From: JANOBD01 sp031411495
GTDB lineage: Bacteria; Planctomycetota; Phycisphaerae; Tepidisphaerales; Tepidisphaeraceae
Reading direction: 5' to 3'
DNA: 64,000 bases
Assembly: GCA_031411495.1 (NCBI GenBank)
Contig: JANOBD010000128.1
Location: forward strand, 60,423-124,422
The translations under genes and the position numbers were made by a program. This document shows positions 1 through 8,267 of this stretch, piece by piece (the first letter of the stretch is position 1; every line of letters starts with the position of its first letter). The notes below the pieces were generated by a model. The model was not told where the DNA came from and made no database searches. It worked only from the letters and a program-made list of their open reading frames with translations.

Positions 1-5
1 AGGCA

Positions 6-881
6 TCACCGGTGGAAGAATTTATCTTTACGACCTGATCGCCTACGCCCAACCACCATCGTCCCCATCGCGAACGCCGCCATCCCCGTCGGCTCCGGCG
101 TCAGCGTGTTGACGCGCGTGATCAACTCTCTCAGCGAGATGTCCGTCGCGGCCATCGCGCTGGTCAAGGGCGTGTTGATGCCCACGTGGATGTGCCCGGC
201 CGCGACCGTCTGGTACGGGTCGCTCGCGCCCGCATGGATCGACTGGTACCACATGCCGTGGTAGCCGATGAACTCCGACAAAAACCCGCCGGCGAGCGTC
301 GTCGAACTCGTGTCGACGAACGCGTTGACGCCCAGCCCCGCCGCGTTCACCGCATCGCGGATCTGCGTTTCGGGCAGTGTCGAGTGGCGGATGAAGTTGC
401 CGGCCACCGAACTATCCGGCGGCGCGGGCGTGGGCCGCAGCGGCGCGAGGTAATCGTTGATCCAGTTGATGCGGTTGGCGGTGCGGTCTTCCACTTCCCA
501 GTTCGAGCCGGCCGACCCGCGGCTGAAGGTGATGATCGCGACCGGCTTGACCTGGTCGGCGATGCGCCACCAGTCTTCGCTCGTATCCTGGTAATCGACT
601 TCGAGATCGCCGTTGCCCTTGGGGTTGGCGGTCACGCCGCCGGGGAACTCAGGGAAGTAGGAGTAAATGTTGTACCCGCGGCCCTCCCAATTCCCGCCGA
701 CCCAGCCATCCGGGTTCTGCGTGGCGCTCGTGCTGAACCGCCGGACCATCTCGTTGCTCGGCGGCCAGTAGCCGGTGAGGAGGATGTTGTTCGTGAACGC
801 GGCCGAAACGAAACCGCCAGCCCAAAGGGTGAACGCGAGCGCCGCAGCGCGCGTGGCAATCGCAATCGAATCGAGTCGCAT
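6..881 (-). CDS. Secreted PEP-CTERM protein, pyroglutamyl-peptidase I-like, catalytic Cys replaced
   Basis: The first ~28 residues form a signal peptide. The mature part resembles pyroglutamyl peptidase I (peptidase C15): an ILLTGYWPP opening strand near residue 33 matches the family's ILxTGFEPF, a Glu near residues 129-131 sits where the family has its catalytic Glu, and AGHIHVG near 228-234 matches GFIHxP with the catalytic His. The family's AGxxxCN segment reads AGGFLSEF, so the nucleophile Cys is Ser202 here. That makes normal cysteine peptidase activity doubtful. The C-terminus has Pro-Glu-Pro at 262-264, a short hydrophobic segment and GRRR, a PEP-CTERM tail, so the protein is probably processed by an exosortase and kept at the cell surface. 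The family call is by eye; the PEP-CTERM tail is clear. It could have a structural or binding role rather than a peptidase one. Confidence 0.7.
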   Translation of the reverse strand: MRLDSIAIATRAAALAFTLWAGGFVSAAFTNNILLTGYWPPSNEMVRRFSTSATQNPDGWVGGNWEGRGYNIYSYFPEFPGGVTANPKGNGDLEVDYQDTSEDWWRIADQVKPVAIITFSRGSAGSNWEVEDRTANRINWINDYLAPLRPTPAPPDSSVAGNFIRHSTLPETQIRDAVNAAGLGVNAFVDTSSTTLAGGFLSEFIGYHGMWYQSIHAGASDPYQTVAAGHIHVGINTPLTSAMAATDISLRELITRVNTLTPEPTGMAAFAMGTMVVGRRRSGRKDKFFHR

Positions 882-1022
882 GGTCCTTCGCCTCTCTTTC
901 TGAACTGACCCTCAGGCTCGTGGTCGAGCGAGCGCAACTTAACAAATCCGGTGAAATCGATCTATTTCAATCGGCCAAATCCCGGCCGGATGGTGCTCGG
1001 GCCCTACGATTCCGTCACTCAC

Positions 1023-1475
1023 ATGCCACATAGCTTCGACAACTCCATATGGCTGCCGGCAGAGATCGACCGCGTATTCGCTTTCTTCGGCGATGCGCTG
1101 AACCTTCAGTCGATCACGCCGACGTTCCTCGATTTTCAGATCCTCACGCCGCCGCCGATCGAGATGCGCGCAGGCACGCTGCTCGACTACCGCATCAAAC
1201 TCCACGGCATTCCGATTCGCTGGCGGACGAAGATCACCTGCTGGCAGCCGCCTACGAAGTTCGTCGACGAGCAGATCAAAGGCCCGTACCGCCAGTGGAT
1301 TCACACGCACACGTTCGAACCGAAGGACGGCGGCACGCAGATCACCGACCACGTCGTCTACAGCCACTGGGGCACATGGGTGATGGAGAAGCTGCTCGTG
1401 CGGCGGGATATCGAAACCATCTTCGCTTATCGGGAGAAGCGAATTCGGGAGTTGCTGGCGGGAAACGCAAGGTGA
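1023..1475 (+). CDS. SRPBCC family (START-like) protein
   Basis: About 150 residues fit the SRPBCC/Bet-v1-like fold: a first strand with WLPAEIDRVFAFF, then the phrase LNLQSITPTFLDFQI, a central YRIKLHGIPIRWRTKI strand pair, and FVDEQIKGPYRQWIHTHTF followed by the terminal helix. This pattern is shared by CoxG-like and cyclase-like ligand-binding proteins that are often placed beside NAD-dependent epimerases. No epimerase is adjacent, and no catalytic residue can be assigned. A hydrophobic ligand-binding role is only inferred. The start chosen puts a few residues before the first strand, as is usual in the family. In-frame ATG at 990 and GTG at 951 are alternatives, and none has a convincing ribosome binding site. 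Confidence 0.75.
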   Translation: MPHSFDNSIWLPAEIDRVFAFFGDALNLQSITPTFLDFQILTPPPIEMRAGTLLDYRIKLHGIPIRWRTKITCWQPPTKFVDEQIKGPYRQWIHTHTFEPKDGGTQITDHVVYSHWGTWVMEKLLVRRDIETIFAYREKRIRELLAGNAR

Positions 1476-1548
1476 GGACAACTTTACAGAACGACTTCAG
1501 TTGATTGGGCTGCCGACCGATGCCGATGCGTCCGCGGACTGCCGTGCC

Positions 1549-2868
1549 TCACGCCTTGAGGATGTTCCCCCGCTCCGCCACACCCTTCATCGCGTTCCGC
1601 GTATCGATGATCAGCTTCGCGTGCTTCGCGACCAGCGCGTAATCCACCTTCGCGTGATTCGTGCTGATGACGACGACGTCGTAGCTCGCGATCGATTTCG
1701 CATCAAGCGCGACGCTCTTCATCTGCAGGTTGTGATGGCGCATCTTGTGCGTCTGCGGGACGTGCGGGTCGTGGTAGTCGACCTTCGCGCCCAGATGTTC
1801 GAACTTCTCGATCAGCTCAAAGCTCGGGCTCTCACGCACATCATCCACATCCGGCTTGTACGCGAGTCCGAGTACGAGGATGCGGGCGTTCTTCATCGCG
1901 GTGCCGCGGCTGTTGAGCGCGAGCAGCGTCTTCTGCACGACGTATTCGGGCATGGCGCGGTTGATCTCGCCGGCGAGTTCGATGAAGCGGGTGACGTGGC
2001 CGTACTCGCGGGCTTTCCACGTGAGGTAGAACGGGTCGATCGGGATGCAGTGGCCGCCCAGGCCCGGGCCGGGGTAGAACGCCTGGAAGCCGAACGGCTT
2101 GGTCTTGGCGGCATCGACCACTTCCCACACGTCGATGCCCATCGCATCCAGCACGACCTTCATCTCGTTCACCATCGCGATGTTCACCGCGCGGTAGATG
2201 TTCTCGAGCAGCTTCGCGGCCTCGGCCACCTCAGCGCTGCTGACGGGGATGACGGTCTTGATCGCCTTCTCATACAGCGCGACGGCCACCTTCCCGCTCT
2301 CCGGGTCGATGCCGCCGACGAGCTTGGGGATGGTGACGGTGTTGTGATCCTTGCGGCCGGGGTCTTCGCGCTCGGGGCTGAAGGCGAGATAGAAATCGGT
2401 CCCGCACGTGAGGCCGCGCGCTTCGAAGCGCGGGAGCATCACCTCGCGCGTGGTGCGCGGGTAGGTGCTGGATTCGAGGACGATGAGCTGGCCCTTGCGG
2501 AGCGTTTTTGCGATGCCGTCCGAGCTGACCTCGATGTAGCTCATGTCCGGCTCGAGATGATGGCCCAGCGGGGTTGGAACGCAGACGATGATGGCATCGG
2601 GCTCGCCGAGGCGGGAGTAGTCGGCGGTGGCGTCGAAGCGGTCGCCAAGCATGTCGGAGACGAGGGTGTCGCCGAGGTGCTTGAGGTAGTTCTCGCCCTT
2701 GTGAAGCAGTTCAATCTTGCGCGGATCGACATCGAAGCCGATGACGCGGAAGCCCGCGCGGTGGAACGCGGCCATCAGCGGCAGGCCGACGTAGCCAAGC
2801 CCGATGACGCCGACGACGGCACTGCGGTCCTGGATCTTTTGGGCGAGGGATTTCTCAGCGGTTGGCAC
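1549..2868 (-). CDS. wbpA: Nucleotide sugar dehydrogenase (UDP-N-acetylglucosamine 6-dehydrogenase, WbpA-like)
   Basis: This enzyme oxidises the C6 hydroxyl of a UDP-sugar to a carboxylate with two NAD+, supplying uronic acids for surface polysaccharide. The Rossmann motif GLGYVGLPL lies near residue 22. The catalytic Cys is in GPGLGGHCIPIDPFY (Cys ~274), and the stretch KPFGFQAFYPGPGLGGH is characteristic of the WbpA/TuaD-like branch rather than of UDP-glucose dehydrogenase. The UDP-binding C-terminal domain follows, with VLGLAYKPDVDDVRESP. About 439 residues is normal length. I chose a GTG start because GGAG lies 10 bases upstream and the longer reading frame adds an Arg/Ser-rich stretch unlike the family. 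No other polysaccharide gene is adjacent; it may serve the cluster at 32.6-45 kb. Exact substrate is not proven. Confidence 0.88.
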   Translation of the reverse strand: MPTAEKSLAQKIQDRSAVVGVIGLGYVGLPLMAAFHRAGFRVIGFDVDPRKIELLHKGENYLKHLGDTLVSDMLGDRFDATADYSRLGEPDAIIVCVPTPLGHHLEPDMSYIEVSSDGIAKTLRKGQLIVLESSTYPRTTREVMLPRFEARGLTCGTDFYLAFSPEREDPGRKDHNTVTIPKLVGGIDPESGKVAVALYEKAIKTVIPVSSAEVAEAAKLLENIYRAVNIAMVNEMKVVLDAMGIDVWEVVDAAKTKPFGFQAFYPGPGLGGHCIPIDPFYLTWKAREYGHVTRFIELAGEINRAMPEYVVQKTLLALNSRGTAMKNARILVLGLAYKPDVDDVRESPSFELIEKFEHLGAKVDYHDPHVPQTHKMRHHNLQMKSVALDAKSIASYDVVVISTNHAKVDYALVAKHAKLIIDTRNAMKGVAERGNILKA

Positions 2869-3201
2869 GTTTCTCGATCTCCGAAAGGACCGGCCGCTTC
2901 GATGAGATCGAGGCGAACCGGCGCGTCGCGGCACTGTATCCGGTGGCGGCAGAAAGCCAAAATCGCGTCGGTAGGACAGGAGTCGCGATTGGATTCCGAA
3001 TCGGTTTTGTCGCACCGCCGGTGCCGATTCTGAAATCCTCCAATCGAGCGAATGCGTTTGGAAGACCGTTCAAACTGCTGGGCGTCAGGCGCGATATACC
3101 ACATGTGTCGCACGAACCTTTGTGTCGGAAAGACGTATCATCTGAACACGGGGTAACAACGTTGAGTCACCCGAACGCTTTCGAAAACGGGAGGGATCGT
3201 C

Positions 3202-3732
3202 ATGCCAGTTCGCTCGATTCGCCATGTCGGTATTGATTTGCTCGAACCGCGACGATTCCTCGCCGCCGACTATGCCGTCCTCGACGGCTCGACGCTCGTC
3301 GTCGCGGGCACGGCGTCGAAGGATTGGTCGATCATCATTGAGCGCGGCGGCAAGTACCGTGTCTATTTGAACGATGCCGGCGTCGTGATGATGTTTCCCC
3401 GATCGCAAGTCCACGCGGTCACCGTCTACATGCTTAGTGGCGATGACCTGTTCTCCGCATCTCCGGACCTTGATCTGCCCATCACCGCGTTCGGCGGCGC
3501 TGGGAACGACGTGCTCAACGGCGGGGCTGCGAATGATCGCCTCGAAGGCGGCGAGGGAAATGATTCGCTCGTCGGCGGCCTGCGCGATGATCGGCTCTAT
3601 GGCCAGGCCGGCGACGACTTGCTCTATGGCGGGGCAGGACGAGACTACCTGTATGGCAGCGACGGTAGGGACCAGAGCTACCTGACCGATCCGCGCGACC
3701 GTCAACGCGACAGCATCGAGGTCCTCCGCTAA
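3202..3732 (+). CDS. RTX-type calcium-binding repeat protein with LEPR N-terminal motif
   Basis: The N-terminus carries IDLLEPRRFLAAD, a motif found at the start of many planctomycete surface proteins in place of a plain signal peptide. A beta-rich segment of ~85 residues follows. Residues ~95-160 contain nonapeptide repeats of the form GGxGNDxLxGG (GGAGNDVLNGG, GGEGNDSLVGG, GQAGDDLLYGG, GGAGRDYLYGS), the calcium-binding beta-roll of RTX/hemolysin-type proteins. At 176 residues it is short for the family and has only about six repeat units, with no toxin or protease domain. It is probably a surface-exposed structural protein. No type I secretion genes lie nearby. A long open frame on the other strand across this gene is judged a shadow. 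Confidence 0.85.
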   Translation: MPVRSIRHVGIDLLEPRRFLAADYAVLDGSTLVVAGTASKDWSIIIERGGKYRVYLNDAGVVMMFPRSQVHAVTVYMLSGDDLFSASPDLDLPITAFGGAGNDVLNGGAANDRLEGGEGNDSLVGGLRDDRLYGQAGDDLLYGGAGRDYLYGSDGRDQSYLTDPRDRQRDSIEVLR

Positions 3733-3816
3733 ACCCGGCGGGTTCGCTCGGATAAAACCTGAGGGCAGCCACAATCGCGCCGCCCTAGAGTCTCACAGGC
3801 TTAACCAAGGAGACCT

Positions 3817-4173
3817 ATGAAAAACGCGATCAAGCTCGGTATCTATGCGGCCGCGGGCGTCGGCATCTTCACGATCCTTAAGCGCTACGGCGTACTAGAT
3901 GACGTCGGCCGCTGGCTGAGTGACCAAGTGCCTGAAGATTACAAGCGCCAGGCGGCCCATGCGATGAAGCAGGCCAAGAAAGGCGTGAGCGACGCCGCCG
4001 ATTACGTAAAGGATCAAGCCGGATCGATCGGCAGCGAAGTCAAGGACCGAGCAGGCAAGGCGGTTTCCGCCGGCAACGGCCTGATGAAAGACGTCGTCGG
4101 CAAGGTGGAAGAGACCATCGGCTCCGACGGCAGCACCGCCTCCCACAAGGTGGGTCGCGGCGTGACGCACTAA
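3817..4173 (+). CDS. Small membrane-anchored protein with Lys/Ala/Asp-rich amphipathic region
   Basis: This 118-residue protein starts with a short hydrophobic stretch (IKLGIYAAAGVGIFTIL) that probably anchors it in the membrane. The rest is rich in Lys, Asp, Ala and Gly in a heptad-like pattern, with phrases such as AHAMKQAKKGVSDAADYV and VKDRAGKAVSAG. This resembles YtxH/CsbD-like and LEA-like stress proteins, but no family can be assigned firmly. An AAGGAG ribosome binding site lies about 7 bases before the ATG. A strong intrinsic terminator follows at once, so it looks like a single-gene transcript. A role in envelope stress or desiccation is a guess from composition. Confidence 0.75.
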   Translation: MKNAIKLGIYAAAGVGIFTILKRYGVLDDVGRWLSDQVPEDYKRQAAHAMKQAKKGVSDAADYVKDQAGSIGSEVKDRAGKAVSAGNGLMKDVVGKVEETIGSDGSTASHKVGRGVTH

Positions 4174-4194
4174 AGTGCTCACCTGAAATGAATC

Positions 4195-4244
4195 GGCCAC
4201 GAGAACCGCGAGCATTTTGCGAGCTGTTCTCGTGGCCTTTTTTT
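4195..4244 (+). terminator. Strong intrinsic terminator
   Basis: A perfect 12-bp stem, GGCCACGAGAAC pairing with GTTCTCGTGGCC, encloses a 19-base loop and is followed directly by seven T. It ends transcription of the small membrane protein just upstream and lies between it and the oppositely oriented transhydrogenase gene. Confidence 0.9.
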
Positions 4245-4256
4245 GGCCGAACGACG

Positions 4257-5915
4257 CTAGGCAGCGGTCTTCGCGATCGAAGTGGACTCTACGGATCTGG
4301 CGGATTTCGCGTCTTCTTCCGCTTCGAGTTCTTCCTGCATCTCGATGAACGGATCGGTCGGGATGCCACAGGAATCAAACGAGAGCGCGCCGGAACTTCT
4401 CACGAGCGTTGCGAGCGAGACTTCCGTGGGGATGCCGCTCTCGTCGATGCTCGTGTTCGCCGGCGCTGCGTCGGAATGGTCCGTCCACTGCGCGCTGAAG
4501 CACCGGTTGATGCCGTCGAGCGCTGCCACCTTGTAACACTCGGCGAGCGTCGGGTAATTGAAGACGGTTTCGACAAAGTAGTCGATCGTCATGCCCGCGC
4601 TCATGACCGCCTGGCCGATGTGGATGATTTCGGTCGCGCCCGTGCCGATCGCGTGGACGCCGAGGAGCCGTCGCGAATCGGGATGGAAGATGATCTTGAG
4701 CATGCCGATGTCGTCGGCGATGAGCTGGCCGCGCGCGATCTCGCGGTAGCGTGCCAGGCCGACTTCGTAAGGCACCTTCTTCTTGGTCAGCGACTGCTCG
4801 GTTTCGCCGATCATGCTGATTTCCGGAATCGTGTAGATCCCGTACGGGAAGACGCGCTGCTGCTCGTCATTGTGAAGCAGGACGTGGAACATGCTCGCCG
4901 TCGCCAGGCGGCCCTGCTCCATGCTGGTGGCCGCGAGTGCGGGGAAGCCGATGACGTCGCCGGCCGCGTAGATGTGCGGGACGGCCGTCTGGAACTGGCC
5001 GTTCACGGTGAGTCGGCCGCGATTGTCGGCGGTGAGTCCGCACGCTTCGAGATTGAGCTTGGCGGTCGCGCCCTGTCGGCCGATCGCGTACAGGAGCATC
5101 TGCGCCCGGACGCGCTTGCCGGATTCCATGATCGCTTCGACGCCGTCGCGCGTGAGCGAGATGTTCGCGACCGATTCGCCGAGCTTGAGCCGGATGCCGA
5201 TGTCGCGCAGACGGAACTGCAGCGCCTCGCCGATCTCATCGTCGACGAACTCCAGCAGGCGCGGGCGGCCGTCCACGAGCGTGACCTTCACGCCCACGGC
5301 CGCGAGCACGGAAGCGTATTCCGTCCCGATCACGCCGCCGCCGACGATGATGATGCTCTTGGGCAGTTTTTTGAGTTCCAGAAGTTCGTTGGAGTCGATC
5401 ACTCGATCCGGCGAGAAGGGAACGTTCGTGGGCCGGGCCGGTTCGGTGCCGACGGCGATGAGGATGTTGCGGCCGTTGATCTCGGTGACGTCGTCGTCGT
5501 GAGAAATCTGCACGGTGTTCGGCCCGCTGAACTTCGCGTCGCCGAAGAGCATGGTCACGCCGTTGCGGCGCATCTGCGAATAGACGACTTCCGTTTCGCT
5601 CTTGATGACGTAGTTGGCCCGCGCCAACAGGTCCTGCATGGTGATGTCGTGCTTCACGGCATAGCCGTCGCCGTAGACCTTGCGCTCGTTAAACGCGGTG
5701 AGGTGGAGCGCCGCCTCACGCATCGCCTTGGAGGGGATGGTGCCGGTGTGGATGCAGACGCCGCCGACGGACGTTTTGCGATCGATAATGGCGACGCGCT
5801 TGCCGAGCTTGGCGGCATAGAGGGCGGCCTTCTGACCCGCGGGGCCGGAACCGATGACGACGAGATCGAACCAGGGATGCGACATATCCTGAAGAATCGG
5901 CGGATTAACATCCAT
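4257..5915 (-). CDS. sthA: Si-specific (soluble) NAD(P)+ transhydrogenase
   Basis: This is a flavoprotein disulfide-reductase homologue that transfers hydride between NADPH and NAD+ in the cytoplasm. The FAD site GSGPAGQKAALYAA is near residue 17 and the NAD(P) site VGGGVIGTEYASVL near 180. The usual redox pair CxxxxC is absent: the segment reads GGVCIHTGTIPSKA, with one Cys, as in SthA and unlike lipoamide dehydrogenase. The dimerisation region carries GIYTIPEISMIG, VPYEVGLARY and TEIIHIGQAVM, phrases typical of SthA. At 552 residues it is ~85 longer than the Escherichia coli enzyme, because of an acidic, Ser/Glu-rich C-terminal tail beginning near residue 470. The ATG at 5885 is an alternative start. 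The PntAB proton-pumping enzyme is encoded 5 kb away. Confidence 0.92.
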   Translation of the reverse strand: MDVNPPILQDMSHPWFDLVVIGSGPAGQKAALYAAKLGKRVAIIDRKTSVGGVCIHTGTIPSKAMREAALHLTAFNERKVYGDGYAVKHDITMQDLLARANYVIKSETEVVYSQMRRNGVTMLFGDAKFSGPNTVQISHDDDVTEINGRNILIAVGTEPARPTNVPFSPDRVIDSNELLELKKLPKSIIIVGGGVIGTEYASVLAAVGVKVTLVDGRPRLLEFVDDEIGEALQFRLRDIGIRLKLGESVANISLTRDGVEAIMESGKRVRAQMLLYAIGRQGATAKLNLEACGLTADNRGRLTVNGQFQTAVPHIYAAGDVIGFPALAATSMEQGRLATASMFHVLLHNDEQQRVFPYGIYTIPEISMIGETEQSLTKKKVPYEVGLARYREIARGQLIADDIGMLKIIFHPDSRRLLGVHAIGTGATEIIHIGQAVMSAGMTIDYFVETVFNYPTLAECYKVAALDGINRCFSAQWTDHSDAAPANTSIDESGIPTEVSLATLVRSSGALSFDSCGIPTDPFIEMQEELEAEEDAKSARSVESTSIAKTAA

Positions 5916-6001
5916 CGATGAGGACGTGCATCACTCAAAGTACCGCACGCTTCGGATACCACTTCGGTGGCTGATAACACAGCGGGAACCGATACTGGAA
6001 C

Positions 6002-6256
6002 TTAACCCCAAGACGCGACCTGCATAACGATCGGCTGTTCCACGCGCCCTGGGTCTATTCCCTCGGCAAGAAAGACCTTCATTTTTTGCAGAGTGTCTTC
6101 GATCCTGAGGAAGATGACGCCGTGTGTCGGGTTTACTTGAAACGGGTGGTTCGTAATGATGAACTCGCGAGCGAGCTGGCGTACGGGAATGATCATCCCA
6201 TCGACATGAAGTTCTATCTCGACTTTCGCCGAGAATTCTCGAATCGGGATACTCAT
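6002..6256 (-). CDS. Small conserved-looking protein, divergent partner of a kinase-like gene
   Basis: I do not recognise this 84-residue protein. It begins MSIPIREFSAKVEIELHVDG, reads as alternating beta strands and one helix (RIEDTLQKMKVFLAEGI), and has no signal peptide, membrane segment or Cys motif. The start is supported by AAAGG 7 bases upstream. Its ATG overlaps the ATG of the kinase-like gene on the other strand: the four bases CATG serve both. Base composition is slightly less GC-rich than the neighbours. The pairing suggests co-regulation from a shared start region and possibly a regulator/target relationship, but that is inference. Confidence 0.6.
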   Translation of the reverse strand: MSIPIREFSAKVEIELHVDGMIIPVRQLAREFIITNHPFQVNPTHGVIFLRIEDTLQKMKVFLAEGIDPGRVEQPIVMQVASWG

Positions 6257-6743
6257 GAACGTACCTTTCGACCTTGTCCAGAGAATGATATCCGTTTGCG
6301 TCGCAACCCGCCAAAACCTCACCTCGCAACTTGGGGCAGGGAAGGACGGGAGCGTTTTCGCCACATCGCACGGCACCGCTATTAAGTTTCATAGTCATCC
6401 GACCGTCTACCGAAACGAGCGGGATGCCTATTTGCGGCTGAAGGAGAAACGTGTGACCAACGTGAATGGCTTCAATGTTCCGAAACTGCTTTCGTTTCAC
6501 GATGCCGCGAATGCCGTCGAAATGTCGATCGTTCAGCCGCCTTACCTTCTGGATTTCGCTTCCGCGCGAATCGACGAGGACGGCTTCGCTTTCGATTCCG
6601 ATACTGAGGAGTTCCGGCACGCGAATATCCATGAGTTGTTTGGAGATCGAGCCGCAGATGTGTTTCTGCTACTCGACACCCTGCAACGTCGCTTCGGCAT
6701 TCTCATGCTTGATGCACGCCCACCTAATATTCGCTTTGAGTAG
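6255..6743 (+). CDS. Atypical protein-kinase-like fold protein (short)
   Basis: This 162-residue protein looks like a minimal kinase-like fold. LGAGKDGSVFATSHGTAIKF resembles a Gly-rich loop followed by a strand with the ATP-binding Lys (near residue 44). A helix with a conserved-looking Glu (YRNERDAYLRL) and a hinge (VEMSIVQPPYLLDFA) follow. The C-terminus LMLDARPPNIRF resembles the catalytic loop DxxPxNI of ABC1/aminoglycoside-type kinases, but comes at the very end, so the metal-binding DFG region is missing. It is far shorter than true kinases (>250 residues). It may be a pseudokinase, a reduced phosphotransferase or a toxin-like protein. The gene starts within the start codon of the divergent gene and ends 16 bases from the end of obg. 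Confidence 0.65.
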   Translation: MNVPFDLVQRMISVCVATRQNLTSQLGAGKDGSVFATSHGTAIKFHSHPTVYRNERDAYLRLKEKRVTNVNGFNVPKLLSFHDAANAVEMSIVQPPYLLDFASARIDEDGFAFDSDTEEFRHANIHELFGDRAADVFLLLDTLQRRFGILMLDARPPNIRFE

Positions 6744-6759
6744 CTCGTCGCTTCCGCCC

Positions 6760-7761
6760 TTACTCCTGCCGCGGGTGCAGCTTCGCCCACACCTTTTCCA
6801 GAAACGTGTCGAGGTTCATCTTCGCCGCGCCGCTGATCGCGATCACTTCTCGCGGCTTGAGCGCTTCGCGCAGCTTCTCCAGCGTGTCGTCACCTTCGGG
6901 CGTCAAGTCGATCTTGTTGGCCACGATCAGTTCCGGCTTTCTCCCCAGTTCGTCGCCGAACTGTTCGAGCTCGTTCCGGATCACGCGGTAGTTCTCCAGC
7001 GGATCGGTGCCGTCGATTGGGAAGAGATCGATCAGGTGGACGATCAGCTTGCACCGCTCGATGTGGCGAAGAAACGCGTGGCCGAGCCCCGCGCCTTCGC
7101 TGGCGTGTTCGATCAATCCGGGGATGTCGGCGAAGACGATCCTTCGCTCCGCGTCCACCTCGGCGATACCCAACTGCGGCACGAGCGTGGTGAACGGATA
7201 GTCCGCCACCTTCGGCTTGGCGCTGCTGATCACGCTCAGCAGCGTGCTCTTGCCGGCGTTGGGTTTGCCGGCGATGCCGACATCGGCGATCAGCTTCAGC
7301 TCGAGCTTCAGGTTCCGCTCTTCGCCGAGCGTGCCTGGTTCGGCGAAGCGCGGCGTCTGGTTGGTGCTGCTGCGGAAGTGGAAGTTCCCGCGGCCGCCCT
7401 TGCCGCCGCGGCAGATCACCCGGCGAATGCCGTGGTCGTCGAGATCGGCCAGAATCGTCCCGGTGTCGAGGTCGTGGACGACGGTACCCACCGGCACCGG
7501 CACGATGAGGTCCTCGCCGCCCTTGCCGTACATCTTCTTTCCCATACCGCCTTCGCCCTTTTGCGCAGCCCAGTGGTGTTTGCCGGCGAAGTCGAGGAGC
7601 GTGTTCCGGTTGGTGTCGGCGACAAAGACGATCGATCCGCCGTCCCCTCCGTCGCCGCCGTCGGGGCCGCCCTTGGGGATGTACTTTTCGCGGCGGAAGG
7701 AAACGCACCCGTTCCCGCCGTCGCCAGCCTTCACGTGAATGATCGCTTCGTCGACAAACAT
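6760..7761 (-). CDS. obg: GTPase Obg (CgtA), 50S ribosome assembly
   Basis: Obg is an essential GTPase acting in 50S maturation and stress control. Residues 1-158 form the Gly-rich Obg fold, starting MFVDEAIIHVKAGDGGNG and containing KGGPDGGDGGDGG. The G domain follows: G1 GKPNAGKST, G2 with YPFTT, G3 DIPG and G4 NKID, with a G5-like SGAAKMN near the C-terminus. At 333 residues it has only a very short extension past the G domain. The start is set by the family; an in-frame ATG 15 bases upstream and a much longer open frame further upstream are not supported. rpmA and rplU, common neighbours of obg, are not present. Confidence 0.95.
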   Translation of the reverse strand: MFVDEAIIHVKAGDGGNGCVSFRREKYIPKGGPDGGDGGDGGSIVFVADTNRNTLLDFAGKHHWAAQKGEGGMGKKMYGKGGEDLIVPVPVGTVVHDLDTGTILADLDDHGIRRVICRGGKGGRGNFHFRSSTNQTPRFAEPGTLGEERNLKLELKLIADVGIAGKPNAGKSTLLSVISSAKPKVADYPFTTLVPQLGIAEVDAERRIVFADIPGLIEHASEGAGLGHAFLRHIERCKLIVHLIDLFPIDGTDPLENYRVIRNELEQFGDELGRKPELIVANKIDLTPEGDDTLEKLREALKPREVIAISGAAKMNLDTFLEKVWAKLHPRQE

Positions 7762-8267
7762 AGAACGCCCGAGCATACGCGAATCGGAAAGGAAACTCAC
7801 CCGGGCGGGAACTGGTCCGGCACCGATTTCGATTTTCGGCGTGAGCGTGATTTCCGATTTCCCACTTCCGATTGCCGATTTCAGTAGCCTCTCTTCCGGT
7901 TCGCCAAGCCTTCCCTTCGACAATGGGCAATCGGAAACAGGCCATTGACAATGTCTTGCATTCCCTTGCATTTCGTTGCACCCACCCGATTCCCTCAATC
8001 GACGGAAACGCATTTCAACGCAACGTTTACGGCAATTTCGCGGAATCGCGGCGGACGGAGCCCGGCATTGCGGTTGCGAGACCCATGCAACGGGCTGGTG
8101 CGAGATGGAGTTGGATCGAGCGACAAACATCTACCCTTACAGGCCGCGCTGCGCGAAAATGTGCTTTTGCGCAGCACGCCGAGTGGCCATTTCAAAATCG
8201 GGTCGACTCCTTTGCGGCCTCGCTGGCCGGGTGCTTCCAATAAAGTTGGGCCAACCGAGGGATCACT
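7762..8267. repeat. 506-base gap with decayed inverted word repeat
   Basis: No gene is supported here. From 7849 to 7882 the sequence is built of related words (GATTTCCGATTT, CTTCCGATTGCCGATTTC), and TTCCGATTGCC at 7866-7876 has its perfect reverse complement at 7926-7936. Just after, 7955-7980 holds three variants of the word TTGCATTCCC/TTGCATTTCG/TTGCAC. This resembles the other inverted word elements of the window but is more degraded. The rest of the gap shows nothing I can name and must carry the promoters of obg and of the P-loop kinase gene. Confidence 0.45.

Noticed and set aside
4257..5915. Dihydrolipoamide dehydrogenase (Lpd), which would complete the sucA-sucB set
   Set aside because: The CxxxxC redox pair is missing and the C-terminal half follows SthA phrases, so it is a transhydrogenase.
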